64,000 nt of DNA from Cetobacterium ceti (GTDB taxonomy: Bacteria; Fusobacteriota; Fusobacteriia; Fusobacteriales; Fusobacteriaceae). The number at the start of each line of letters is the position of its first letter. The stretch's first letter is position 1. The translations under genes were made by a program, and so were the position numbers. Below the pieces are notes generated by a model. It saw nothing but the letters and a program-made list of their open reading frames with translations. It was not told the origin of the DNA and did no database searches. The stretch spans positions 103,633 through 167,632 of the forward strand of contig NZ_FUWX01000008.1 in assembly GCF_900167275.1 (NCBI RefSeq), in the 5' to 3' direction. Below, one piece after another: positions 55,802 through 63,580 of the stretch.

Positions 55802-56481
55802 TAGATTATATCCTCTCTTTTTATCTCCCTAACCTCTTTAGGTTCCATATTTCCAAGAACTAAATTTCCGAACTTAACTCTTTTTAAATAATTAAGTTTA
55901 TTTCCCACACCTATCATCATTTTTTTAACTTGGTGGAATTTTCCCTCTTTAATTGTTAAATGAATTTCATTATCACTTATAACTTGAACTTTTCCAGGTT
56001 TTGTAATATATCCACCTATATCTACTCCCTCCTCTAGTTTCTTTATTTGTTCCTCATCTATTGGAGAATCTAATTTTACATAATATATTTTATCCACATG
56101 TTTCTTAGGAGATGTAAGCTCATGGGCTAATTTACCATCATTGGTAAAAAGTAATAATCCCTCTGTATCCTTATCAAGTCTTCCCACTGGGAACAGATCT
56201 TTTTTTACAACCCATTCAGGTAAAAGTTCCATAACAGTTGCATCTCTTGGATCTTCAGTAGCTGTAATATATCCATCTATTTTATATAAAATATAATATC
56301 TAAACTCCTTATATTCTAATTTATTTCCATTATATATAACTTCATCCTTTTCTAAATCTAATTTTATTTGGGAAGATTTTATGATTTTACCATTTACACT
56401 TATTTCTCCTTTAGAAACTAAGTCCTTAACCTCTTTTCTACTTCCTACTCCACACTCTACTAAAAATTTATCTAATCTCAT
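55801..56481 (-). CDS. Pseudouridine synthase, RsuA/RluB/E/F family
   Basis: The 226-residue protein has an S4 RNA-binding domain (MRLDKFLVECGVGSRKEVKD) and then the catalytic domain. That domain has the motif PVGRLDKDTEGLLLFTNDGKL, whose Asp attacks uridine, and KEGKFHQVKKM near the C-terminus. Length and S4 domain suit RsuA (16S rRNA U516) or RluF. The ATG at 56481 follows GGAGG by 6 bases; a longer frame adds seven residues. The stop overlaps the recombinase start (TAATG). Confidence 0.92.
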   Translation of the reverse strand: MRLDKFLVECGVGSRKEVKDLVSKGEISVNGKIIKSSQIKLDLEKDEVIYNGNKLEYKEFRYYILYKIDGYITATEDPRDATVMELLPEWVVKKDLFPVGRLDKDTEGLLLFTNDGKLAHELTSPKKHVDKIYYVKLDSPIDEEQIKKLEEGVDIGGYITKPGKVQVISDNEIHLTIKEGKFHQVKKMMIGVGNKLNYLKRVKFGNLVLGNMEPKEVREIKREDII

Positions 56482-56617
56482 AATTATCCTCCGATTTTGC
56501 ACTTTTCTTTAAATTTTATACTATATAATAATTTAACATAAAGTATAGGACTTTTCAAATAATAATCTTAATGGTATAATCATTATTGAATAATAAAAAT
56601 TAAAGTTGGGAGATATT

Positions 56618-57160
56618 ATGATTGATTTTAAAAAAATTGACACAATGATTGATTACATCGAAGAAGGTACACTTCCCGAAAACAAAACATTCAATGAATT
56701 TGCAGTGGACTTTTATTCAGCAACTAAATCAATACCCCTTTCTAAATACTTAAGAAGTAAAGAAAGAGGTTCAAAAATGCCAAAAATAATGAATACTAAA
56801 AAGGCTGGAGAGGTTTTACTTGAAAGTGAAAAAAATGATGAAGTTAAAACTCTTCTAAAAAGAAATGGATACTCTTCAATTCCACAATTAAACTATAAAT
56901 GTGTAATGGTATTAAGAAAGGTTGACCTTTATGTTAACTGGCAAAAGTTAATTAGTTATTTTACAGGAAATGCCACAGTACAAGAAATAAACAATTCATT
57001 AAAACCTGTTTTGCTTCCAGGAGAAGTTGAAAAACTTGAAAGTTTTGTAAAAGGTGAATTAAAATTAAATGACCAAGAATATAACTGGTTACTTGATAAA
57101 TTTGGAAAAATTGAAAGAGATAAAACTTTAGCTAAATCTCTTAGAAAATTAGCTAGATAA
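56618..57160 (+). CDS. Hypothetical cytoplasmic protein
   Basis: The 180-residue protein is Lys-rich and all-alpha in appearance, with no signal, membrane helix or cysteine cluster. It has MIDFKKIDTMIDYIEEGTLPENKTFNEFA and ends WLLDKFGKIERDKTLAKSLRKLAR. The ATG at 56618 follows TGGGAGA. It is divergent from the pseudouridine synthase gene and has its own terminator, so it is surely expressed. I recognise no family. Confidence 0.75.
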   Translation: MIDFKKIDTMIDYIEEGTLPENKTFNEFAVDFYSATKSIPLSKYLRSKERGSKMPKIMNTKKAGEVLLESEKNDEVKTLLKRNGYSSIPQLNYKCVMVLRKVDLYVNWQKLISYFTGNATVQEINNSLKPVLLPGEVEKLESFVKGELKLNDQEYNWLLDKFGKIERDKTLAKSLRKLAR

Positions 57161-57161
57161 T

Positions 57162-57192
57162 AAAAAACCCTCAAAATATATGAGGGTTTTTT
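57162..57192. terminator. Bidirectional terminator
   Basis: AAAAAACCCTCA pairs with TGAGGGTTTTTT across a 7-base loop between the hypothetical gene and the convergent nitroreductase. Confidence 0.9.
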
Positions 57193-57200
57193 CTATAATT

Positions 57201-57731
57201 TTATTTATTATCCTTTTTACCATATTTATCATAATTAACTTTTGAAAAATCCATATCCTCATCTGAATAACTACGTTTCGATTCAGCTGGGTATCCTATG
57301 GAAACTATATTTAACACATGTAAATTTTCAGGAATATTTAAAAGATTTCTAATATACTCCTCAGAACTAACCCCTTCACTGGTAAATCTTCCATAAGTTT
57401 GAATCCAACATGATCCTAAACCTAATTCATAAGATTTAAGTTGAATTATAGTTGAAACTATAGAACAATCTTCTATCCAAGTATCTGTTAATTTAGGGTT
57501 ACCTAAAACCACTATTGCCAATGGGGCATTTTCTAACATTTGAGCTCCCATTTTTTTGCAAGTGGAAAGTTCTTTTAAAACCTCTTTATTTTCCACCACT
57601 ATAAACTCATAGGGTTGAGTATTTTTCCCACTTGGAGACACTAAGGCTGTTCTTAAAATTTCATTTACTTTAAAATTTTCAATTTTTACATCACGATATT
57701 TTCTAATTGTTCTTCTACTTAAAAAATCCAT
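57201..57731 (-). CDS. Nitroreductase family protein
   Basis: The 176-residue flavoprotein starts MDFLSRRTIRKYRDVKIEN, with the R-xx-R-x-Y/F FMN motif, then ALVSPSGKNTQPYEFIVVE, NAPLAIVVLGNP and GLGSCWIQTYGRF. It should bind FMN as a dimer and use NAD(P)H; substrate unknown. The gene follows nfo by 21 bases on the same strand and is likely cotranscribed. Confidence 0.92.
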   Translation of the reverse strand: MDFLSRRTIRKYRDVKIENFKVNEILRTALVSPSGKNTQPYEFIVVENKEVLKELSTCKKMGAQMLENAPLAIVVLGNPKLTDTWIEDCSIVSTIIQLKSYELGLGSCWIQTYGRFTSEGVSSEEYIRNLLNIPENLHVLNIVSIGYPAESKRSYSDEDMDFSKVNYDKYGKKDNK

Positions 57732-57752
57732 ATTTCTCCCCCTCCTCTAATT

Positions 57753-58607
57753 TTACTTTTCAATTAAACTATATAATAGTTCAATTTCTTCCTTCCATAT
57801 GGAATCATCTATAGTTTCTAGTATTATTGGAATATTATCAAATCTATTATCATTCATAAATCTTTTGAAAAAGTCCATTCCTATAACACCTTTACCAATA
57901 CTGTCATGTCTATCCTTTTTACTATGAGTATCAAATTTTGAATCATTTAAATGTATCCCCTTTAGATATTTAAATCCCACATGTTTTTCAAATTCATCCA
58001 TAGTTTTGTTATATCCTATTTCATCTTTTAGCTCATATCCACTTGCTAAAGTATGACATGTATCTAAACAAACTCCTATTCTATTTTTGTCCTCTACCAA
58101 TTCAATTATTTTTCCAAGATGTTCAAATTTATATCCCATATTTGAACCTTGCCCAGCAGTGTTTTCTAAAACGACAATTACATTGGGAACTTCCCTATGA
58201 GCTTTATTTATAGAATCAGCTATTAATTCTAAGCATTTTTCCTCTGTAATTTCTTTTAAATGACTTCCTGGGTGAGTATTTAGATATATAAGTCCTAATT
58301 TATTTACTCTATCCATTTCCTCAATAAAAGCATTTAAAGATTTTTCTCTTTTTTCCTCATCAGGACTACCTAAATTTATTAAATATCCATCATGGGGAAG
58401 AACTTGTTCAGGTTTATATCCATACTCTTCCATTAAACTTTTAAATTTTTTAATCTCTTTTTCCTCTAGGGGCTTTGCATCCCATCTTCTTTGATTTTTT
58501 ACAAACATACCAAAAGCTTTTGCTCCAATGTTCTTAGCATTTTCAGGAGCCTTACTAACTCCACCACTTGTAGATACATGGGCCCCTATATATTTATTAA
58601 TTTTCAT
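57753..58607 (-). CDS. nfo: Deoxyribonuclease IV (endonuclease IV)
   Basis: The 284-residue protein has the AP-endonuclease 2 signatures: YIGAHVSTSGGVSKAPENAK, NTHPGSH, VVLENTAGQGSNMGYKFE, CLDTCHTLASGYEL and HLNDSK followed by KKDRHDSIGKGVIG. The His, Glu and Asp residues of these blocks bind three zinc ions. It cuts DNA at abasic sites in base-excision repair. It is upstream of a nitroreductase in the same operon. Confidence 0.96.
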   Translation of the reverse strand: MKINKYIGAHVSTSGGVSKAPENAKNIGAKAFGMFVKNQRRWDAKPLEEKEIKKFKSLMEEYGYKPEQVLPHDGYLINLGSPDEEKREKSLNAFIEEMDRVNKLGLIYLNTHPGSHLKEITEEKCLELIADSINKAHREVPNVIVVLENTAGQGSNMGYKFEHLGKIIELVEDKNRIGVCLDTCHTLASGYELKDEIGYNKTMDEFEKHVGFKYLKGIHLNDSKFDTHSKKDRHDSIGKGVIGMDFFKRFMNDNRFDNIPIILETIDDSIWKEEIELLYSLIEK

Positions 58608-58687
58608 TTAAATACCTCTTTACTATATGTTTTTATTTTATATTTTAATTATATCGAATATAGTATTATCTGTCAAAAAAAAGAAAA

Positions 58688-58707
58688 ATCCCTCTAGGCA
58701 GAGGGAT
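58688..58707 (-). terminator. Terminator overlapping the end of the L,D-transpeptidase-like gene
   Basis: On the minus strand ATCCCTCT / AGAGGGAT (8 bp, 4-base loop) covers the stop codon and is followed by TTTTTCTTTTTTTT. Confidence 0.85.
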
Positions 58708-59362
58708 CATCTATTAGTTTACTATTTAAAGCATATCTTGTGTTATTACCATAGGCAAATATAACTGAACCATCCTTTATAGTATCAATTACTTTTTTAC
58801 TTATTTTTTTAGGTATAGCAGGACAACCCCAACTTCTACCTAATCTACCTGTGGAATCTATAAAGTTTTTATTTGCATAAGTTGCCCCATGAACAACAAT
58901 TGTTCTAGTGAAGGCATTATCATTAATTCCCTTTTCAAGACCTTCTAGTCTTAAAGAGTATCCATTTCTTCCAATATATGTATTTTCTGTTAAAAAGAAT
59001 CCTAAAGATGTTTCCTTAGAACCTATTTTATTAGAAAATGAAGTGGTCCATAAATCTCCACTATTTTTCCCATGGGCAACATAGGAATCAAAAAGTATTT
59101 TTTCTTTTTCCAAATCTATTACGTAGAATCTCTTTTCATTAGATGGTTTTGTATAGTCAATTATAGTAATAATATCTTTTTTCTTGTTTTCGATTTTGTT
59201 AAAACCTTCAATGGCATTATTAAAGGCTTCTTTATTTATAATCCCCTTTAAGTTCATATCCTTGTAAAGTTTTTCACTACTGTAATAGTCCTGTCCAAAA
59301 GAAAAAGTGGAAATCCCCAATAAAAGCGTCAAAGAAAGTACGGCTGTAGTTATTTTTTTCAT
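58694..59362 (-). CDS. Murein L,D-transpeptidase-like catalytic domain protein (YkuD_2 type)
   Basis: The 222-residue protein has a signal peptide (MKKITTAVLSLTLLLGISTFSFG) and a domain with the active-site pattern VVHGATYANKNFIDSTGRLG and RSWGCPAIP. H158 and C180 are the likely catalytic pair. This is the YkuD_2 variant family of L,D-transpeptidases. It would act on peptidoglycan in the periplasm, but members have been little studied and may be carboxypeptidases. The ATG at 59362 follows AAGGGGA; a longer frame lacks a ribosome site. Confidence 0.87.
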   Translation of the reverse strand: MKKITTAVLSLTLLLGISTFSFGQDYYSSEKLYKDMNLKGIINKEAFNNAIEGFNKIENKKKDIITIIDYTKPSNEKRFYVIDLEKEKILFDSYVAHGKNSGDLWTTSFSNKIGSKETSLGFFLTENTYIGRNGYSLRLEGLEKGINDNAFTRTIVVHGATYANKNFIDSTGRLGRSWGCPAIPKKISKKVIDTIKDGSVIFAYGNNTRYALNSKLIDDPSA

Positions 59363-59474
59363 AATCATCCCCTTATTTTTGTTAAGAATTATCAATTGTA
59401 ATTTTACTTGAAAAAAATCATGATGTCAATGTTTTTGTTATATGGTATAATTTTAAAAAAAGAGGAGAGGTTTT

Positions 59475-60215
59475 ATGAATAGTCTTAAATATGTATTTCA
59501 AGGATACTTAGAAGCCTTTCAATTAATTGAAAGAGCAAAACTTAAAAAATATTATTTTTTACCTGGTATTATTTCTATTGGAGTATTTATATGTTTTTAT
59601 TTTATATCAACTTATATATCATTTAGTTTTTATGATTTTATAGGTAAGATTCTTAAATTACAAGAGTATACCAGTTTAGCTAAAATATTAGTTAAAATTT
59701 TAGTGGGAATAATTGGATTTTTAATGTATTTTCTACTTTATAAAAGTATAACTTTAATTATATTATCACCATTTTTAAGTTATATTTCTGAAAAAACAGA
59801 GTGTTATTATTTAAATAAAGAGTTTACCTTTTCTATGAAGGATAATTTACGTTTTATTTTACGTGGAGCGTTACTAGGTTTTCGTTCTTTAATTGTTGAA
59901 ATATTAGGTCTTATTATTGCTCTTTTTCTAGGATTTATCCCTATTGTTAATATTGGAACTCCGTTATTTTTATTTCTTTTCCAAAGTTATTTCACTGGGG
60001 CTTCCCTTGTGGATTATACCCTTGAAAGAAGAAAATTAGATTATAAGGATTCCTATAGATTTATGGGAAAACACTATGTTTTTACAACTTTAAATGGAAT
60101 ATTTTTTACAATACTTTTATTGATACCTGTGGTAGGTTTCTTTGTTGCTCCACTTATATCTACAGTTGGAGGAACTTTAAGTACTATAAAACTTATGGAA
60201 AATACTAAAAAATAA
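59475..60215 (+). CDS. EI24/CysZ-like integral membrane protein
   Basis: The 246-residue protein has about five to six hydrophobic segments. The N-terminal GYLEAFQLIERAKLKKYYFLPG, the central ILSPFLSYISEKTE and the later SYFTGASLVDYTLERRKLDYKDSYRFM and PVVGFFVAPLISTVGGTL fit the EI24 domain family, which includes the sulfate transporter CysZ. Function here is unknown. GAGGAGAGG precedes the start. It is a single-gene unit. Confidence 0.85.
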   Translation: MNSLKYVFQGYLEAFQLIERAKLKKYYFLPGIISIGVFICFYFISTYISFSFYDFIGKILKLQEYTSLAKILVKILVGIIGFLMYFLLYKSITLIILSPFLSYISEKTECYYLNKEFTFSMKDNLRFILRGALLGFRSLIVEILGLIIALFLGFIPIVNIGTPLFLFLFQSYFTGASLVDYTLERRKLDYKDSYRFMGKHYVFTTLNGIFFTILLLIPVVGFFVAPLISTVGGTLSTIKLMENTKK

Positions 60216-60324
60216 AACTATATATAAAGTATACTGGCCTATGTATATAATAAATTTGATACTTATGTCCTTTTGTGATAGACTTCATTCTAATTAGTTA
60301 GTAAATTAATTGGGAGGAGAGATT

Positions 60325-61821
60325 ATGAAAAGGGCATTTTTTTTATTTTTAAGTTTATTTTTTATGGTTTCCTGTGGAACAAAGGAAACTGAAAAGAAAA
60401 ATACAACATTGGTATACAGTCAAAGTAGTGAACCTGTAACACTTCATCCACATATGGCAACTGATGTTTATTCTAGAAGAATCATTGCAAATATTTTTGA
60501 CAGATTAATTGAAACAGATGAAAGTTTAAATATTGTTCCAGGTCTTGCCACATCTTGGGAACAAAAAGATGAAAATACTTTAGTCTTTAATTTAAGACAA
60601 AATGTGAAATTTCAAAATGGAGAGGAAGTTACATCTGAAGATGTAAAATATTCCCTTGAAAATGGAAAACTTTCTCCAAAGGTAGGAACTTTATATGAAA
60701 TGATCGATAAGGTAGAAACTCCAGATAAGTATACTGCCATTGTAAAAACTTCAAAGCCATCGGGATCTCTTCTTCACCATTTAACACATATTACAGCTTC
60801 TATTTTAAATAAAAATTACTATGAAAACAATAAAGAAAAGAGTAACCATTCTCCCATGGGAACAGGGGCTTACTCTTTAAAAGAATGGACTCCAGGAAAA
60901 GAGATGGTTCTAAAAAGCAATAATAGTTATTTTAGAGGGAAGCCTTCCATAGAAACTATAATTGTAAAAGCCATGCCAGAAGAAAATAGTAGAGTTATTG
61001 CTTTAGAAACTGGAGAAAATCATATAACAGGAGATATCGACTCCTTAGGAAGAAAAATTTTAAGTGAAAATGAAGAAACTAGAGTTGAAGAAATTAGTTC
61101 CTTAGGAGTGGGATATTTAGGATTAAATACCCAAAAGGGACCTTTGAAAAATATAAAAGTAAGACAAGCTGTTGCCATGGGAATAGATAGAGATGTGATT
61201 ATAGAATCTATTTTAATGGGGGGAGTAGAAAAGGCTAATAGTCTTTTAGGTCCAGGAGTTGTTGGTTATTCAAAAACTACAAAACCTTTTGACTATAATC
61301 CTAAAAAAGCAAAGGAACTTTTAAAAGAGGAGGGGTATGAAAATATAACTTTAAATTTAGTTACTAGTAATAATGAAGTGAGAAGACAAATGGCTGAAGT
61401 TATCCAGGCTCAGCTAAAGGAAATCGGAATAAATATTGAAATTCAAATTTTAGAATGGGCTACATTTTTAAATGTTACTGGAAATGGAGAAGCCGATTTA
61501 TTTATGCTGGGATGGTCTAATTCCTCTGGGGATGGAGATTATGGTTTAACTCCTATGCTTCATAGTTCTATGGCTGGTTCTCCTGGAAATAGAAGTTTCT
61601 TTAAAAATGAAGATTTTGATAAGATGTTAGATTTAGGAAAATTTGAATTAAATAAAGAAAAAAGAATGAAGTATTATAGTGAAGCACAAGATATAATGAA
61701 TTTTCAAGTTCCAATTTTACCTATATATTTTATGCCAGCAAGTGCTGGTATAAGAAAAGAAGTTAAAGGATTTATTCAATCTCCGATTAATAATCCTACA
61801 TTTTATAAATTATCTTTTTAA
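60325..61821 (+). CDS. Oligopeptide/nickel-type ABC transporter substrate-binding lipoprotein (family 5)
   Basis: The 498-residue protein has a lipoprotein signal (MKRAFFLFLSLFFMVSC, lipid-modified Cys17). The SBP_bac_5 domain follows: SSEPVTLHPHMATDVYSRRIIANIFDRLIE, GLATSWEQKDENTLVFNLRQ and VKFQNGEEVTSEDVKYSLE, with GVEKANSLLGPG and PFDYNPKKAKELLKEEGY later. It captures peptides, glutathione or metal chelates at the cell envelope. No permease genes adjoin it, so it works with a transporter elsewhere, possibly the one whose ATPase ends at position 740 (speculative). GGAGGAGAG precedes the ATG at 60325. Confidence 0.93.
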   Translation: MKRAFFLFLSLFFMVSCGTKETEKKNTTLVYSQSSEPVTLHPHMATDVYSRRIIANIFDRLIETDESLNIVPGLATSWEQKDENTLVFNLRQNVKFQNGEEVTSEDVKYSLENGKLSPKVGTLYEMIDKVETPDKYTAIVKTSKPSGSLLHHLTHITASILNKNYYENNKEKSNHSPMGTGAYSLKEWTPGKEMVLKSNNSYFRGKPSIETIIVKAMPEENSRVIALETGENHITGDIDSLGRKILSENEETRVEEISSLGVGYLGLNTQKGPLKNIKVRQAVAMGIDRDVIIESILMGGVEKANSLLGPGVVGYSKTTKPFDYNPKKAKELLKEEGYENITLNLVTSNNEVRRQMAEVIQAQLKEIGINIEIQILEWATFLNVTGNGEADLFMLGWSNSSGDGDYGLTPMLHSSMAGSPGNRSFFKNEDFDKMLDLGKFELNKEKRMKYYSEAQDIMNFQVPILPIYFMPASAGIRKEVKGFIQSPINNPTFYKLSF

Positions 61822-61870
61822 AACATTTAAAATTATCAACTGTAATTTAACTTGAAAAATAAAGAAAAAA

Positions 61871-61897
61871 ATGGGAACTGAAAAAATCAGTTCCCAT
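61871..61897. terminator. Bidirectional terminator
   Basis: ATGGGAACTGA pairs with TCAGTTCCCAT across a 5-base loop between the binding-protein gene and the convergent small gene. Confidence 0.85.
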
Positions 61898-61909
61898 AAA
61901 AATTATATT

Positions 61910-62116
61910 TTATAATTTATCGTGTAAAGTTCCTCCTGTAGAACATTTACATCCCATTCCAACTTCTACAGAACAATCAGGGTTTTTATAAATAATATCC
62001 CAACCGTCATCTTCGTCATAACCAACTTCTCCGATAAACTTTAACTCTAATCCAGCTTTATCTAGTTCCTCTTCAGTTTTTCCTATTTTCTTTAAGAACT
62101 CTTCTTTAGTTAACAT
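61910..62116 (-). CDS. Small Cys-containing hypothetical protein
   Basis: The 68-residue protein begins MLTKEEFLKKIGKTEEELDKAGLE and ends with a cysteine-bearing tail: CSVEVGMGCKCSTGGTLHDKL (three cysteines, one CxC). It is acidic, soluble and unrelated to any family I know. The CxC tail could bind metal or an iron-sulfur cluster, but nothing else supports that. ATG at 62116 follows GAGGAGGGG; a longer frame has no ribosome site. Confidence 0.7.
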   Translation of the reverse strand: MLTKEEFLKKIGKTEEELDKAGLELKFIGEVGYDEDDGWDIIYKNPDCSVEVGMGCKCSTGGTLHDKL

Positions 62117-62201
62117 AAAACCCCTCCTCTTAACTTTTGACACAAAGTTATTTTATACGATAATTATATAGTATTTTGTTTCAACTGTCAAAGGTTTTAT
62201 T

Positions 62202-62750
62202 TTATTCAAATACTATCTCCATGAAGGTTTGACCGTTTTCTAATCTTTTCACTGAAAATTTATTATTTTCTATTACCCCATATGAGTTAGGATTATTTTC
62301 CTTAGGCAAAGATATTGATCCTGGATTTAAAATATATTTTCCATCTATTTTTTCAGCTAGTGGTATATGAGTATGACCATAGATTAAAATATCACCATTA
62401 TCTATATTTGGCATATTATTTTTATTAAAAATATGACCATGTGTTGCAAAAATTCTTTTTTCATTTAAAAATAAACTTGTATAATCTCCCATAATTGGAT
62501 ATTCTAAAAGCATTTGATCCACTTCAGAATCACAATTTCCTCTAATAGCTATGATTTTATTTTTTAAAGGATTTAATATTTCAACAACACCTTTAGGATT
62601 ATAATCTTTTGGTAATGGATTTCTAGGTCCGTGATATAATTCATCTCCTAGTATTAGAATATAATCTCCATTTTCTTTTTTAAAAGCTTCTATAGCTTTC
62701 TTTAAATAATATTCAGAACCATGTATATCTGATATAACAAAAATTTTCAT
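62202..62750 (-). CDS. yfcE: Phosphodiesterase, YfcE family
   Basis: The 182-residue protein is a small calcineurin-like metallophosphoesterase: FVISDIHGS (first metal site), LGDELYHGPRNPLPKDYNP, AIRGNCDSEVDQ, ATHGHIFNKNN and YGHTHIPLAEK. The GDxLxHGPRNPLP segment is typical of YfcE, which hydrolyses phosphodiesters with manganese. It is monocistronic; AAGGAAGAG lies before the ATG. Confidence 0.94.
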   Translation of the reverse strand: MKIFVISDIHGSEYYLKKAIEAFKKENGDYILILGDELYHGPRNPLPKDYNPKGVVEILNPLKNKIIAIRGNCDSEVDQMLLEYPIMGDYTSLFLNEKRIFATHGHIFNKNNMPNIDNGDILIYGHTHIPLAEKIDGKYILNPGSISLPKENNPNSYGVIENNKFSVKRLENGQTFMEIVFE

Positions 62751-62830
62751 ATGAATCTCTTCCTTTCTTTATTTCTATACTTAAATATTAATATAGAAAA
62801 AAGGAAAAATCAAATTATTTCAGTAAAATA

Positions 62831-62858
62831 AAAAAGAGAAGAACCACCTTCTCTTTTT
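62831..62858. terminator. Orphan terminator-like hairpin upstream of two divergent genes
   Basis: AAAAAGAGAAG pairs with CTTCTCTTTTT across a 6-base loop, with T runs on both strands. The flanking genes (yfcE, minus; 63041 gene, plus) both point away from it, so it terminates neither. The 290-base gap 62751-63040 also holds the AACC element and a possible promoter near 62990. Confidence 0.6.
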
Positions 62859-62860
62859 CA

Positions 62861-62886
62861 AACCAAAAAACCAAAATATTAAATAT
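62861..62886. repeat. AACC-rich dispersed element, copy B
   Basis: AACCAAAAAACCAAAATATT plus AAATAT. It differs from copy A at 43699-43723 by one inserted A and one or two substitutions. It directly abuts the orphan hairpin. Confidence 0.45.
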
Positions 62887-63040
62887 TAAAGGTACGCATA
62901 ATTATTTTACTCCCAAAATTAGAAAAAATCTTGAAGCACTCAAAATGGCAATATTTTGTCAAAATTTACGGATACCTGTTTAAGATTTTATCATAATAAG
63001 TGACAAAAAGCAAGAACTTTTTTTAAAGGAGTTTAAAAAT

Positions 63041-63385
63041 ATGAATTTATGGAGCTATTTAGGACTGAATAAAAAGATACATAAAATTCTACACATGTAT
63101 AAAATTGAAAATTCTTCCACAGAGGATATAGGTGAAGATTTCACCGATTCTACTCTAGAGGAAATAAAAGAAAATACTTCTCAAATACAATATCTATATA
63201 TTTCTCTTAGTAAAATTTATGAGGATTTATTAAATGAATATCCTGATTTAAATGAAACATTCTTAAAAGAAAATATTCAAGAACCTCTTCTTTATTTAGA
63301 ATTAAATCTTTTAAAAGAAACAGATATTATCAATGGATATTATTATGATAAAAGTAAAATAGAACGAATTTTTAAAATAAAATAA
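63041..63385 (+). CDS. Small hypothetical protein, mostly helical
   Basis: The 114-residue protein has no signal peptide or membrane helix. It is acidic in the middle (SSTEDIGEDFTDSTLEEIKE) and probably forms a helical bundle or coiled coil (ISLSKIYEDLLNEYPDL). AAAGGAG lies 8 bases before the ATG, and a hairpin with a T run follows the stop, so it is likely a real gene. No family recognised. Confidence 0.65.
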   Translation: MNLWSYLGLNKKIHKILHMYKIENSSTEDIGEDFTDSTLEEIKENTSQIQYLYISLSKIYEDLLNEYPDLNETFLKENIQEPLLYLELNLLKETDIINGYYYDKSKIERIFKIK

Positions 63386-63398
63386 TTTAAAATAAAAA

Positions 63399-63433
63399 AT
63401 CTTAATTTATTTATATAGTTAAGATTTTTTTAT
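63399..63433 (+). terminator. Terminator after the 63041 gene
   Basis: AAATCTTAA pairs with TTAAGATTT across an AT-rich loop, followed by seven or more Ts. Confidence 0.75.
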
Positions 63434-63482
63434 TTTTTTTGCAAAAATATATATAATTAATGCTGATTCAAATTATTATTAA

Positions 63483-63513
63483 TTTTGTGCATAACTGAGC
63501 ATATTTTGTGCAT
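63483..63513. promoter_or_regulatory. Helically phased direct repeats upstream of the adhesin gene
   Basis: TTTTGTGCAT occurs at 63483-63492 and 63504-63513, a 21-base period. Between them GAGCAT (63497-63502) adds a third, imperfect GWGCAT unit, so cores start at 63487, 63497 and 63508, one helical turn apart. A TATAAT-like box is at 63541-63546 and the start codon at 63581. Confidence 0.5.
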
Positions 63514-63580
63514 TTTAATAATATTTTATATATAAATTGATATAATAAGAATCAAATTATAAAAAAAAAGGAGAATCTTA

